A stretch of DNA of 64,000 nt from Rhyzopertha dominica (GCA_025024175.1 QCXZ01000001.1:21576001-21640000); one strand, 5' to 3'. Positions 44,251 to 57,860 are shown, numbered from the stretch's first letter. Notes: generated by a model from the letters alone, not told the origin. A program made the numbers and translations.

Positions 44251-47200
44251 CTGAAAAGAATGCGCAGTTTATTTGTCGTAAAATATACACAGGTTGTTCG
44301 CATAAATATTGCACCCCATAAAATCCACGGTTTTGTTCAAGTTTGGGAAAACTGAAACAGGTCAATTTAATTTTTTTTTATTTATAGTAAATTCTGCATC
44401 CCTTTAGCACTCGGAGCCACCCCTTCAAAAATTTTAAATCAAAAGAGGGGTCAAGTGACACCATTTTGAAGAAGCGTTTATTGTCTATTCTATGCTACCG
44501 CGTATATGTTTCATATGTGAACAACCATATATATTTTCAGTGTCAAATTCAAATATGCAATAAAAAGTGTTGCATTAGAATGACGAAGTTAGTATAGTTA
44601 AGAATAATTATTTTATGTATTAAGAGTGAGAAGTGATACAACTTTATCTACAATGACTTACCAAAATAAAACTTCTCAATAATTAATAAGAATTTTACAA
44701 CAAGAACATTAATTATAACAAGTAAAGCAAAATAAGAAATTCATTTGTTATTATTTGTAGTTTGGATGCTGAAAGAACAGTCTTTTATTCTTTAATAATA
44801 ATTTCTAATCCAGAAGGAATTACTATAACTATATTCTGCTATGGTAAAATTTTCATCGCTCTGATTGCTACATTCAATTACGTATACATTATTTGATGAA
44901 CTAGTTAAAAAATTAAAATGCATGTCTGTGCTGTGCTGTCTGCACCGCAACCAACTGCAGATAGATCTATTTCGCTATCATTATGGCTCATCAATGCCGT
45001 GAGGGCCTCCTGTCAAATTGAAGTATGCAGGTGCATGCCAATTTGTCAGGCTACAGGTCACTTTCTTTAGGAAGTAGTACCCGTTAAGGCAGCTAGGTAG
45101 CTTTGTTATCATGTCAGTGTAATGCTGACAGATGGCATTGCCATCTAAATTCTTACTTAGTTAAAAAATTTACTTGTTTTATTTTTTTCATTGATGTTAT
45201 TATCTATGTATCCTGAAACTGTAGAACTCTTCCATCCCCTGTGTTGCATTGCATAATATCACCTCCACTTTGGACCAAAAAGTAACCGATATACGGTGAA
45301 AGCAATGCCCTGTGTATAAATGACACTCGTAGATTAGTAAAATTTGCAATATCGTTTGGTATTTTTAGCAACTTATTAAAACACTTGCCTTTATTAAATT
45401 TTAAGAATAATCGTGTTAGTTGGTTTTTGTTTCTAGGTTTCAAGGCCACATACTATAGTAGAATGATAAAAAGTTGATGGAATTATCTTGAATGTAATTT
45501 GTGGCAGTAAAAGTTCAACTTCTTGACCTTGAATCAGGAATGGTGACTATCAAAATTAATTCTTTATTTTCAATATCTTTGACATTGATTTTTACTAATT
45601 CGTCACGTCTGCAGCACCTGCGATTGCAATAATTTGAACTACCTACTTACCACAGTAATCAATATTTATACAGTTTATATTTTTTACAAGTATATTCCAT
45701 AATCGGCTTCGCGCAAAAATGTGTATATTTCCACTTGTGAGAAAGTTTGATTTCTTACGCTTCTATCAAACTCCTCGCTTCTTTGGGAATGCCGTCAACT
45801 TGTTGAACTTACTAAGTCAGTATCATTCTTGGTAGATTGGTATTAGAAAAATAGGAGAGGAGTACATTTTCTGAATATTTACTAATTTTCTTCGACTTAC
45901 ACGATCTCACAAATAGGTTTTATTGCTTTACTTTTCTTGAAGTTACAATTTCTGCAGCATTCCTGATCTTTGGAGGTGTATTCAAGATATCACGGTTACG
46001 ATTTTCAATTTCCATTGCAAATTTTACTCCTCAATAAACGTCAACTTTTCATTGTCAGTATCAAGCAAAAAACTGACTTAATTAGTTACTGTAGATATAA
46101 GATTGAAAAATTAAGTAATTTTCCATTTTTATCAACGTCTGTCAGCCGTTTGTTTCAGCGTGATAGAGTACATTTCGAAAAACACGCGATCTTTTTCTTT
46201 GGCTTTAAACCTAAAATACGTTAAACCTGCTCGAGTAAGGATATCTTTTTGTTTCAACTTCATTACGGATGAGTGCCGAGTCTCGCCAAATGTATCACTT
46301 TATTTACTGCCTAATAAAGTTTCCTCTAAATTAAGGTCTCTATTTCGCCAGTAAGTCGTAAAAGGCGTCGTTAAACATTGCTTTATTGCCTTGTTCAGCT
46401 GTTTTATAAAAGAAGCAACCTATGCTGACACAATATTTCGGGTTATTAGTGGGCCGTATTTTTTTAGTGTCTGAAAAGTTTCGGCGTCGCTTTATACGGT
46501 AATAAAATATAACCGACGTCGACGTTAGCGGGCTGCTTTCGACGCCTTCTTTATTGTATAAGCATACGTTTTTATTTTCTATTACACTCTGACACGTTTT
46601 ATAACGAATATATATTAATAACGCTATTTTATAGTTATTTTATACGATGATGAATGGAGGAGTACTGTAAAGGAACGACTTTGACAATGTATCTTATCAA
46701 ACGAGTGCAATATATCTACTAGTTTATGTCCTTAATTCGACTAATTTTTGAAATCCCGGCCTACTGAGCACTAAATAAACGTGCATGCTTTTGAAGAATT
46801 AGAAATAAAACAGACTATAACAATGCCAACAAACGTCAAAAAAAAATAAAAAGAGTTTCGATATAGTAACGCATAAAATTCAATTCAATTTGCAAAAATT
46901 AAAAAAAAATTAAAAAGAGATTTCTTTTAATCTAATTAAAAAGAACCGTGTTACTATGGACCTTAGATAAGGATAAGATAGATAAGTTTGGCGCATATAC
47001 CGAAAGTGATACCAAAAAACGAACGGCGGTCATTTTAAGTGCGCCTGACAGGACACCGCAGATTTTGCCTGATATTGTGCAACATTTAAAGGTAATTCCC
47101 AAACAAAATTAATGGTGCAATATGGTTTTATGTGTAGCTTGTAGGTGTAAATTTTCCTTATTTCTAACTAGATACCAGATAATACATGCTAGTACGCCAC

Positions 47201-47519
47201 TTCCGATCGGTGCCATTTGGTATCAGTTTAGCTTATTACAGGCGGTGCCCATCTTTTTTTAATATTTTTTAATAGAACCATATGTATTTTTTTTATTTTT
47301 AAGAACTTCAATGATAATATGTATCATTTAACATAAAAAATAAGCAAAATGGGTGAAGTTGGAAATAGGGTTATTTAACAACACGCGGATAAATATGAAG
47401 TTCACAAATAAAACAAAATACGTCATCACCTGAGTTTGGTCTGCACTATTAATGAATTTACAAGGTTTGGAATTAGCAAAAAAAACATTTTACACACCCA
47501 AACGTTAAAATTTCAGCCC
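44251..47519. other. AT-rich stretch upstream of GPCR exon A
   Basis: The missing TM1 exon would be expected here or further right, but no splice-bounded hydrophobic frame could be identified. The minus-strand frame at 45204-45449 is not recognised. A segment at 44285-44330 (acaggttgttcgcataaat) resembles the ends of the foldback elements in this window. Confidence 0.4.
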
Positions 47520-48330
47520 ATTTAACATTGATTGCTTCGGACACTGCGTTCAACAACTTCTGGAGGTAGTAACCGCATTTCAGCTTGAATACGAGCTTGT
47601 AATTATTTTTATGGAGATCGTGCTGGGTATTCTACAACTCCTCTGCGACTTTCCATCCATTGGCAAAAATATCAAGGCAACGATATACCGCTACATGGGC
47701 CAGTGCACCATCTTGCTGGATCCAAATGTCTTCACTTGGAATTGCCCGGTTCATTCGGAAATATCTCAGCCAGTGGAGGTTATTAATACCTCTCCGTCGT
47801 AAGATAATCTTAAAAAAAAGTGAGGGCCGATAATGCGTTGACCAATGATGCCTGCCCAATCATTAAAGTTCTGGGGACGTTGCGAGTGTTCTCCGTCTTG
47901 TGCTCAGTAACGATAAAATTGTGATGATTGACTACGTCGTTTAAATGCAGAGTTACTTCGTCGGAAAACAATATTTAAAAAAAAATTAGGGTCTTCATAA
48001 CATCTTCTCATCAGCATCTCGCAAAATTGTAATCGACAGTCAGGATCGCCCTCCTGAAGTACATAGTTTAGTTGGATCTTACAAGCATGAAATTTTTCCT
48101 TTTCATGAAGTTAATAAAATGTTTAATTTTGTGTCGTCGTTTAATTTGGGATGACCAGATCTTGGCAAATCTTTCGCACTACCCGTTTCGTGAATTGTGT
48201 AACAAGTGTACTAACAGTAAATTGTGCAATGGGAGGTTTGTTTTGGTGTTCATCTTAAACGTTTGACAGACTTCCTGATGACTCCGGGGTCTATCGCCAT
48301 AACCTGCCAGTCTCCGTTGGACACACCATT
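47520..48330 (-). mobile_element. Mariner-superfamily DDE transposase relic, long
   Basis: Read on the minus strand through several frame changes, the order of blocks is that of a common insect IS630-Tc1-mariner transposase. A helix-turn-helix-side segment, KDLPRSGHPKLNDDT, comes first, then KIQLNYVLQEGDPDCRLQFC. The first catalytic block is VFSDEVTLHLNDVVNHHN. The second is IWIQQDGALAHVAVYRCLD, near 47740. Both catalytic Asp appear to be kept in this copy. Frameshifts and stops show it is inactive. No terminal repeats were located. Confidence 0.65.
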
Positions 48331-48969
48331 TTAATTAAATATGCAGATCACAGATTTAAATTACTTATTTGAAACTTATCACTCCGAATGCAAGTATTAT
48401 TTATATTTGAGAATTGTCACTGTCAGTGGTGTTATTTTCGATAATTTTAGCATTATTTCGGACTGGAAAAACAAAAACGCGATTGGTATCAAGAGACAAA
48501 AAGTTATCATCTGTAGATTCTACATTTTTTCAGTTTCGTTGGAATCTACAGATGATATCTAGTTGGCATTTTTGTATTTTTTAAACTGTCGTCATTAATT
48601 CAGTATATTCAACAAGTGCCTACTGCAGTCGGAAGGAGCGTAAAGTACCAGCAGATCTAATTCCTTGAACAATTTTTTTCACATGTAAAATTGTAAACTG
48701 ACCGCACACTTTGAACATTTGCTTGCTTACTTCTTTAAGTATTTTTCAACATCATCTTATGCACATGTTAAATAAGCTCAATGGGCTAGAAAAATTTTCG
48801 GTGGTGTAAATGAATAGGAAGATTTGGGACAACAAACACTTTCTATTGTATATCATTTGCCTAGTGTAGTTTTCCTTTATCACCAATGTTAGCATTGTTA
48901 AAAAGGGAATCCATTTTGATGCCCACATTGTCTGAATAGTTTGTCAATGCACATATTCAATCAAATTAC
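48331..48969. other. Non-coding stretch with one strong hairpin
   Basis: AT-rich. The only structure noted is the 16-bp inverted repeat listed separately. Confidence 0.45.
48505..48557. repeat. Perfect 16-bp inverted repeat with 21-nt loop
   Basis: tatcatctgtagattc at 48505-48520 is followed 21 bases later by gaatctacagatgata at 48542-48557. It could fold into a stable hairpin in RNA or be the footprint of a small inverted-repeat element. No further extension of the stem is seen. Confidence 0.8.
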
Positions 48970-49260
48970 TAATGCCGGTGCATCCAGGCGGTTTTACAAA
49001 ATTCAGCGTGCATATGTGAGATAACGCCCTCAGCATGTTGGAATTAATGTCGGTCACCGTGAAGTAGATTAATTTGTTGCTGATTATACCGAACAACGCG
49101 CGNCTCCACGGCTGTTAATTCCGGNATTTAACTTGATTGCATTAGGTACGGCCAGTTTTAATTGGGTTGGGCATTTTAATCTGGGGGTTTATGAAGTTTG
49201 CCAACTAAAATTACACGTTGGTTTACGGTCTCACTGACACGGGTCGAATGTTTTTAATTT
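48970..49260. other. GC-richer complex island
   Basis: Balanced composition, with several homeodomain-type cores (taattt, ttaattgg, taaaatt) and caacgcgcg-like CpG segments. Contains two N bases. No coding was recognised. Possibly a conserved regulatory element. Confidence 0.28.
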
Positions 49261-49689
49261 TTTTTTTGCCTTTTCGCGCTGAAGGGATTAAAGTTATTAA
49301 AAGCACAATTTTTCGACAAAGAGATTAATTTATAGATGGAAGATTATTTTTTTATAATTCTCCTGTTATAACGTTATAACATACTTTTGATGATATTGCA
49401 TGAAGGTTTAATTTAGCAGTTTCTTATAAGAGTCTTTAAATAGAACAGGGCTGTTTTGAGTCTTTATATTCGTTTTCATTATCACATCAGTAATAAGATT
49501 GCCACTGCAAATTAAAATCTGTTAAATACCTTCAATAATAAACGAGAAATCTATCTTAAATTAGTTTCAATTCCAGAGTTCGTCAAATATTATCCCAGGA
49601 CAATAAGCCCGATATTTTATTTAAAAATATCTTGTCATGGTCAAATCTATCAACAAATCACTGGCATACCAATGGGTTCTCCATTGTTC
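49261..49689. other. AT-rich non-coding stretch
   Basis: Nothing was recognised before the motif array that starts at about 49690. Confidence 0.4.
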
Positions 49690-50575
49690 TTTTAGTTGGC
49701 ATAACCGGTTATAAACCGGTTAAGAATTAACCGGCCATGAAGCGGTTAAAAATTGACAGGTTATGAACCGGTTAAAAATTGACCGGTTACGAACCGGATG
49801 AAAATTGACCGGTTATGATCCGGTAAAAAATTGACCGGTTATGAACCGCTTAAAAACTAACCGGTTATGAAACCTGCTCAAAAATAACTAAATAAATTAG
49901 AAATGCAAGTATTTAGTGTTGCGCCCAGACTCAAGAATGCGCGGAATAACACGCTCAGGCTCAGACTTGAAAACCGCTACCTGCGCTAAGCACGCCCCGC
50001 TATTGAAAACGGCAGAACGCATCCCCTACAGCCGAATACCTTAAAAAATAACGAACAAAAATTTGATTGTTAAATCAAATTGTTAAAGGTTGGCGTTTTT
50101 AATAAATTAACATTTTAAAATTGGTTGACGATTACGTACGTTCCGAGGAACGTTTATCGCGTTAGGTTAATCGCAAAACTGGTTCAAATTAAATATCCAT
50201 TAAAATGGTTAAAATAGACGATTTTTTCATTTCTATTTAAACAGGTTTTTCCTAATCGCTTAAGTTATTAGTATTATATATTGAAAAAACGTATTTTTTT
50301 ATTTTCAAGTATGAGATGGTATAGAATAAATGTTAGCCGACTAAGGGGAAGACTATTAACGGATTAACATAAAACCGATTAGCCGGTAAACTGGAACTGG
50401 TTAACCGGTCAATTTAAACCGGTTAACAGTCTTATTCCGTTTAACCGGTTACTTTTAATCGGTTAACCGGTTAACATATGCCGGTTAACTGGTTAAAGTA
50501 AACCGGACATTTTTATGAAAACCTGTTATTTTTCATAACCGGTTAAATTTGTTGTAACCGCCAAACCGGATATGG
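49690..50575. repeat. Paired arrays of ACCGGTT/AACCGGTT motifs
   Basis: From about 49697 to 49880 a 26-bp unit of the form attgaccggttatgaaccgg plus ttaaaa repeats about six to seven times with drift. After about 450 bp of ordinary sequence, a second cluster at 50365-50575 carries the same core (accggtt, ggttaaccgg) more irregularly. Over twenty near-perfect accggtt cores occur in all. Two flanking clusters of short motifs are the usual design of hAT-type subterminal repeats. The core is also the consensus of the Grainyhead/CP2 transcription factors. No transposase frame lies between. Confidence 0.75.
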
Positions 50576-51389
50576 CGATCACTGTTGACAGCACTACTTT
50601 GAAGCGATCAGATCTGAAACTTGGCGTCGTTAAGTCGACACCTTCATTATTTAACCTCACGCCTCCGTTACTTTGATAACCTTAAATCACAGTAATTCTC
50701 AATGTTCAGATATAAAATTTACGGTGGAAATGGAAAGCAACAATTTTCTCATTTTTTGTGGCATATTTTTATTGTTTGTTGATTAGTAAAGCTATTATTA
50801 NTATTAATGTATGAGAAAGGGAAATTTTATTTTCAGGAATGAATCTAGAATTAAAATGGCCGTGAGTTAATTAAATATGTAGCTTGATGACATTAATAAC
50901 AATAGCATATATAGCTCGTGCAGTGTTGGATTATTAAAACTAAACTTAAACTAATACATTTGTGAGTATTATGGTCAAACAGTAAACTGCTTTAATTAAT
51001 CTCCTAGACAGCATATTAGGTAAGTGGCAAAAGATTGCTTGGTAAAAATGTATAATTTAGCAGGAAAATTATATTTAACAGAATTATGGACGACTTCTCC
51101 ACGGGTGTCTTAAAAAAATAAATTTAATTGAATGCGCTGTGTTTAGATAATTGCTTATGGAGAACAATAGTTAATTTTATAAATTGACCAATATGTAACT
51201 TCATTATTATAGAGCATATTAAACAAAAAAAAAAACAAATGGACTAATTATATAATAAATATTTTGGTATACACTTTGTTTGAAATTGATTCTATTATTA
51301 TGTTTCTTGTAGATAAGTCTTTCCAATAAACCTCACTTTAATGTACCCTCCTTCTGTCGTAAAATACGAAGTCAAAATTTGTCTTCAGC
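50576..51389. other. AT-rich non-coding stretch
   Basis: No feature was recognised. Confidence 0.4.
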
Positions 51390-51700
51390 GAGCTGTGAAC
51401 GCGCCGACACCTCATTTAATATCATTTACATGCACTCCCATTTGGAACGAAAGTTTGTTGACACACTTTCAGAAGGAAACATCCTTGAGCAAAGTTCCTG
51501 CAGACATTTGAACCGGCAACCACGTCCAGATTAATTTCGGATCCTGGAACCACTCAGTCGCAAATTTGGATCAAGTCCAGGCGACGTTAGTGACGTACGT
51601 AATCCGAGATTTTCCAGGCATGTATTGGCATGGGCCGCTACTTTTCGGATATTGTCTGATGTGCTGAAATGTGCGGCTTAGCGGTAATAGAACATCTTCC
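51390..51700. other. GC-richer complex island
   Basis: Balanced composition with a cgacgttagtgacgtacg segment. No acceptable exon in either strand. A candidate conserved non-coding element, judged only by its composition. Confidence 0.28.
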
Positions 51701-52149
51701 AAAAATTTTACAGACTCTCCGATCCTTGCAAATATCGGATGTACAGAAAATGAATCTGATCCGTTTACAGCTTAGGAAATACACTAGAGCTAAAAATCAA
51801 AGCTGCACCTAGAACGAAAAATGCTTTTAATTACTTCTTTAACGTTCTTTTAGGCCTCTAGGCCTTAAAGTGGGCGTTTGAATGAAAACGAGCCACCTTT
51901 AATCATTATCATGGGAGACGAATTGAGTATAATCCTGCAACATGTCGATTTTGTTTCCGATGGGAACATTTTGATATATAACTTTGATTTTGTCAGAAAA
52001 ACCGCCGGCTGCTCTAACCCTTAATTTTTAAATAGTAAAGAGGGATCGAGTAGTACTTCATTTTGAAAAGTCTTTGAAAAGGTTTAAGAAAAAAGAAGAA
52101 ATTTCGTGATTCAAATGCTTGCCTGACATTCTGAAGATTTCTAGGGTAA

Positions 52150-52900
52150 ACAGTTGGCATTTCAAATACAATTTTTTGGCGTAATTATCCCAAGGATGCT
52201 GGTTACGTTTCAAAAACCTTCAAATTCGAATGTTTACAAAGGAAAAAGTCTACGGGTGTAAGATCTAGAGATCTTGCTGGACATTCAAGAGGTCTTCTTC
52301 AATGCCTCTAGGAATTTAAGAATTGCCTGGAAGGAACAGCAAATGAGAAGGTGCCCCATTCTCCTGAAAAACTGGTTTATTTTTATTAAACTTCCTATCG
52401 TGTCTCATGATGTCAATAATATGGGGTAGATGTGTCTAGCACACTGGAATAAAACTAACCGTTAAAATTTTCCTTGAAGAAGGGACGTACGATATAATCA
52501 CCTAAAGTCCCAACTCACACATTGCATGTTAAGTTTTTTTGATATGTTCCAATATCAACAGTTATGCCATACTTATAGTTTCACTACGTTTTCACACAAT
52601 TCCAGTTGCCTATCTAATAAATCGTCTTCATTTAATTCGCGCGTCTAGTGCATTTTGAAAGGATGGAACTTATGTTTCTGGATAATCCTGAAGGGCTGAT
52701 GACATGATGACTACAGAACTTGTGATATCTTTCGAACAGATTGTATATTTTCCATGAGAGCAACATGATCCAAAACTGCCACAACGATAGCTGCATTAGC
52801 AACAATTTGGACGGATTTATGTTTCAGATTTTGAACAGTTCCAGTCTCCCTAAATTAATCTCCAACTCCAAGATATGTTTGTGACGGACAGGTTTATCCT
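52150..52900 (-). mobile_element. Mariner-superfamily DDE transposase relic, nearly full length
   Basis: The minus strand carries most blocks of the same transposase family as at 47520. An N-terminal stretch reads VQNLKHKSVQIVANAAIVVA. A block near 52660 reads KHKFHPFKMH and then TRELNEDDLLDRQLELCENV. The second catalytic block near 52370 reads FQENGAPSHLL, with Asn where the catalytic Asp should be. The tail near 52290 reads RPLECPARSLDLTPVDFFLC. Frames shift several times. The Asp-to-Asn change alone would be expected to inactivate it. Confidence 0.62.
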
Positions 52901-53056
52901 GATGCAGTTCTCTGAAGCTGCTCTATGTTATAACGGCTGACAGCAGGCCGTGCTGTGAGCCTGCTCTCTCTTTAAATTATTTTAATATTTAATTATTACA
53001 TCTGTTCAAAATGTTTTAGTGTCTATCATAAAAGCTGTACGCAAAGAAATAAATCC

Positions 53057-53690
53057 ATGGCGCAAACATTTATAAATGAAAGACGACATCAAAAACAGCG
53101 TCGGGTGGAACGGTACCAGGATTTAAAGAAATATCAGAATGACACATCCAAAGTAGTGGTGATGACGAAACATACATATATGCATTTGAACCCGATTCGA
53201 AACGTCAATTCCCTCATTGGGGTTTTTCCACAACAGAACCCCAGGTCAGATAATCTAAAACGGATCTAATTGAAACTCTTGCTTTAGAAAATCAACGCAC
53301 AGTTAATGCACAATGGTGCACTACAGTTTGTTTGCCTAAAGTTTTCGAAAAATTTCATCACATTATCCAAGAAGCAAAATTGTTTTGCGACATAACTCAT
53401 GGCAATGCTTCCTCCCATACAGCTCAGCAACCGATGGATTTTGTGGAGGAATCTTGTGAAATTATTGAAACATAGACATTACAGGCCCGATTAATCACGC
53501 CGTGACTTCCCTTTATTCCCGAAATTAAAAGATATTATTATAGATGAGTAGTGAGCGTTTTGTGAATGCAGATAATGTTGCTGCATTCGAAAACTTTGTA
53601 TCTGCAGTGACACAAGAACGGTGGAATTCTGTTTTAACAACTGGTTCATTAGAACGGATAAGTGTATAAAGTTAAAAGATGAAGAATTCT
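53057..53690 (+). mobile_element. Mariner transposase relic
   Basis: The plus strand reads WCTTVCLPKVFEKFHHIIQE and then ITHGNASSHTAQQPMDFVEE. The latter is the mariner HxDNAxxHTA block with the catalytic Asp replaced by Gly. After a stop it resumes with FPLFPKLKDI and later NADNVAAFENFVSAVTQERW, the usual C-terminal block. The upstream frame at 53057-53269 is Arg/Gln-rich and only weakly mariner-like. It is a dead copy. Confidence 0.6.
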
Positions 53691-54010
53691 TTGTAAAACA
53701 ATAAAGGCGTATTTTCTTTTTATTTATTATTTATCATTAAAGTTCGCAATAGTTTTGGGTTCTGCATTTACACAAACAAATAATTATAATAAATTGAGTC
53801 ATTTTGGAAAATTTCTCTGTTTAAAGTGAACTTGTTCATTAGAATGAATAAGTGTATAGAGTTAAAATATGAATACTTTGTAAAACAATAAAGGCGTATT
53901 TTCTTTTTATTCATTATTTATCATTAAAGTTAGCAATAGTTTTGGGCGCTGCATTTACAAAAATAAATAATTATAAATAAATTTGGTCATTTTGGAAAGT
54001 TTTTAAATTT
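53645..54010 (+). repeat. Two tandem copies of a ~190-bp unit
   Basis: ttcattagaacggataagtg at 53645 recurs as ttcattagaatgaataagtg at 53835. Each copy continues with aacaataaaggcgtattttc and tagcaatagttttggg-type sequence in the same order. The unit overlaps the end of the mariner relic, so it may be a duplicated 3' end. Confidence 0.8.
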
Positions 54011-54399
54011 CTCTTTTTAAGTGATTCATAATGTGTCCTTCGCATTTGCAATAACATGGACTTTAAAAACCTTCGAAATGAGATATTGCTAGACCCTCTT
54101 TTCTGCACAAAACTTAAGTGACAACTTCGAATATTAGTTAAATCACAAGATGACTCCTCAGAAATCAAGTCAACTTTCAGGATTTCACTAGAATGTGACT
54201 TCCATAGGAATAGGGTGGCTGGTTTATATGAGAACTTATTGTAAATCTTGACATAATCGCGCCTTTAAAAACTGAAACAAAGCCACTTCCATTTTTACTC
54301 AAACCACTTTATCAAAATTTCCAAGGGTGCCATTTATCATTTTTCATTTCCTAATATACGCGTACCTTCTCAATTCATATTCTCTCAGATTTCCCGTAA
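54011..54399. other. Non-coding stretch
   Basis: No feature was recognised. The 65-codon minus-strand frame is not convincing. Confidence 0.4.
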
Positions 54400-54780
54400 C
54401 AGATCTCCATATTCCCTGCAGGTAAGTCGCGACACTAACTAAAATTGATGACGACTCGTTTATGAAATACCGGCGGCGCTCTCCTTTCTTAATTTAAGCC
54501 AATTTCTCGCCGTAGATTTAGCGCAATCAAGTGCATGTTGCAAGTTGGAGAGCCCCGATAATGGAACTCGATTCTTCAGTGTGAAAGCCATTACCGGTAT
54601 TAGCAGACGTTGTGCAACGGGGGTGTTTTAAACGTCCCCGGGTGAGACAATTATGATTTGCAGCGAGGAAGTTGCGGTGCTTTGTGTGAAGAGTTGGCGT
54701 AGCAGTTGAATGCGCTTGACCATTTCAGTCTTCTCGTCATTCGTTTTTCGGAGGGTATTTTGAATGTGGGAAGTTATAAG
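54400..54780. other. GC-richer complex island
   Basis: Balanced composition with CpG-containing segments (ccggcggcgctctcc, gtccccgggtgag). It begins with ccctgcaggtaag on the plus strand, which looks like a splice donor, but no open exon precedes it. Candidate conserved non-coding element. Confidence 0.28.
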
Positions 54781-57379
54781 CCGATTAGGGTTTTTGCTTT
54801 TGAGGGGAGTATAATATTATATGGATGCGCTGTAAACATATTTTGCCTCTCATCTTGCTTTAATTGAAGTGAAGGAATTGCGTTTTNATAATAAGCTTTG
54901 AAGGTAATATTTGTTTCTTTTTGTTGCAGGTATGTGGTAGATTCAACATTCANCTTCTATAAGCTGATTTAGCTATTCTGGTAAGGTAGTTTCCCTTTTT
55001 TTTAACACGCATATCTGAAGTGATTGTCCTTATAAGAAAAAATAAAACGGTTGAAGGTTACTTATCTAAGGATTAAATTTTTGCGGTATTATAGCTCAAA
55101 ACAAAGGAAAACGTTTTTGGGTTATAATAATTTATGTGTTTATTTAACGAAGTAGCAGCTGATTATTCCTTTTTAGAAGCTCGAGCATAATCCATAATTC
55201 GTTGTTGATACCTCTTGCCTCAGATCAAATAGTCGGCAGTTTCTTGTTTTTTTGGTTGTCGCTTATTCATGAATGATGAAATGAGTTGTATACGGCTCAT
55301 GTAAACTATCCACGAAAAAAATCCTGCTAATTCAACGAAGCATTTTTTTTGTTCTCGCTTGTAATACTATGGATTGTTTTTTTATTTGAAGTGCACCATG
55401 TGCCTACAACACTTACTCGGACCGTAAATTCATGTCCGATATGACTAATTCACTAGAAATATCTGGGAAAATAATATTGGAATATTTTGAAAGTTGGCAC
55501 ACTAACTCATTCCAATAGCGCTTTTCGAACAAAAATATTCTCAAACTCTACAGCTTTCGGTTATATCTAAAATCAGGGAGATATTTCGATTTTTCGGAAA
55601 ATAATTACATCTGCATGGATTAATTTAAAGTTCAATAACTTCAAATTCAGCAAGCACTGGAAAATAATATTTGGCTTTCCGTGAGGGCTATTAATGAGCT
55701 ATTCATACTTTGTTAAACATCTAGAGGGTTGTCATAATCGCGTATTATATTTAGTCAGCTTTATTGATGCAAAATATAATTCTCCATATTTATCGCCAGC
55801 CGTTTATAGGTTATAAGCGATTTTCTTAAAATTATTACCAATTTCACGTTCCCTTGACAGATACATTCCGCTCCTGTAGATCTGTAGAAATTATATGCTA
55901 TTTTTATCTTCATAATGTGGAGTCCGATGATTATTTCTGTAATGCAATGTAATGTAAATGGCTGAGATTACTCTTATTTTCTGCTCTGCTTTAATCAATA
56001 TAATGATCTCAGCAATGTATTCGGCAGGGTGTTAGTACTTTGCTCCTCAAAGTTATGTGATGTTGAATTGCCAAAATATCAAACCTCCCTCCACAATGAA
56101 TTCATATAATCATCCTCCTATTATAATTAATTTAATGACTTGTTACGAGTATATTTTGAATAATAACGAAAGCTGACTTCACGACTTCGTACTTGCAGAT
56201 TACGCTTTCATTGATAACATTTTATTGGATCTGAAATAGATTGAATTATTAAACCGCTCAGATATCGATATTGTCGTGTGTAATTTTTATTCTTGTTTGG
56301 CTTCGGCCAGAAATCAGATTATACCTGATAAATGCAAATATAATTCCACCTATCCAAAATGGTTCAGTAATCAAGTTATATTCTTAATTAAGGCAAAGAA
56401 GGCAGTTCACAAAAATTTAAACAGCCGATTATACGAGATATTTACTTAATCATATTAGGCTTGCGCAAGTAATGCAAACAATATATCAGATAACCTTATA
56501 ACATTTATATACAGAACACGGAAGCTGAAATTTTTTCAAACTATACTATACTACTTGTGTACTTGATCTTGCAAGTCTGGAATTGCCGAGAATATATCTT
56601 ACATTATGTCACATGTCAAATTGTTAAATAATACGTTTTTCACCTTTGCACTATTGCGCTAATTATATTTTCACTTACTCCGGTACCGCGTTAAAGCTAT
56701 TCATCTTTTTCGAGTTGGACATTTCAACAAAAACTTTGTAAGAAATTCTTCGCTTAATTGGTATTGTATTGATATCAATGTTTTTATTCACAGATCATTA
56801 ACTTCCTTTAGGCTTCATATAAAACGCCTCCTGGAAATTAAAGTTATTGTTTTATTTCTTTGATGTTTTGTAAAGCTGTGGGACACGTCATTTTGCTGGT
56901 ATCTCGAAACGTGAAAATAATATTTGCATGCTCTATCTGTGAATAACTGTATTTCGATAATTAAATGGCTTACAAAGGTTTTGGTCTCATTTTGTAGCAA
57001 ATTTAATTTATTTACAAAAGAGGAATTTTTTTTCGAAAAACGCATAGTTTATCAGCTATTGTTGAAAACCAAAACAGGTGCGAAAAAGTCACTATTTTTC
57101 GACCACCACTAAGTTTTTACAAGGTTGCAAAGCTGGGTTTATACTAGCAGTACACAGGTTCAAAACATAGAAGCAAAACTCCCATAGTAATATGTTTTTT
57201 CGTTCGACTGGTGTAATACCTATCCTTCTGGTACGTTTTGTTTGAGTCATATTTCTTAACATATCTTTAATTTTGCATCGTTTCTGGATCTTTCAGAGTC
57301 ATTGCTTGTGTTGTCAACAAGTATCTAATTTTCTTTAAGTAATCTCTCAGTTTCCATTCTCCCCCTTTATTTACTACGA
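54781..57379. other. AT-rich non-coding stretch
   Basis: Long AT-rich stretch with short frames only (for example 56815-57045 minus and 56924-57112 plus) and no recognisable protein or RNA gene. A cttacttgcaggt-like acceptor near 54930 (tttgttgcag) lacks an open exon after it. Confidence 0.45.
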
Positions 57380-57860
57380 AAAGAGATCCTGTTTGCATAG
57401 CTTTCGGCGCACTCCAACGCGTCAGACCCGGAAGACGTTGCATTAACCCCCGTTATAAATAATTTCTCCTCCTCGGCGATGACCGATAAGTGAATCTGCC
57501 GGTATACACCTACAGGCCTAAAAGCCCCAGGGTTGCATAACCTTCCGCAATTCTAACCTTCCTAAGCGAAACGCATTAAATTTTCAGCCGGGCCCCCGGG
57601 AGATGTATTGACGCTCTCCCTGAAAGCTCTCTCGCCCTCTTTAAGACAGATGCAGTTAATTAGTTTGTTGTTTTGTTTGTCGGGAAAGCAAAGAAGCGGA
57701 GCACTGATAACGCGAGCTATACGTGCAGCGACGCGGTTAACTTTGTTTGAGGAAGTTCGGGAGAAAAGCGGGTTAATAGGGATTTTGTTAGCGAGGAAGC
57801 TGCCGGATCTGATTGGAGTAGTTAGGGGTAGTTTAATGTCTAGCACACAAATATCGCGAC
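57380..57860. other. GC-richer complex island
   Basis: The longest of the balanced-composition islands. Overlapping frames of about 95 codons occur on both strands and neither shows a domain or splice borders. Contains gccgggcccccggg and cgcgagctatacgtgcagcg. Possibly regulatory. It might also hide an untranslated first exon of the GPCR locus. Confidence 0.3.

Noticed and set aside
45204..45449. The missing TM1 exon of the GPCR
   Set aside because: The frame is not hydrophobic enough for a membrane segment and has no matching splice phase.
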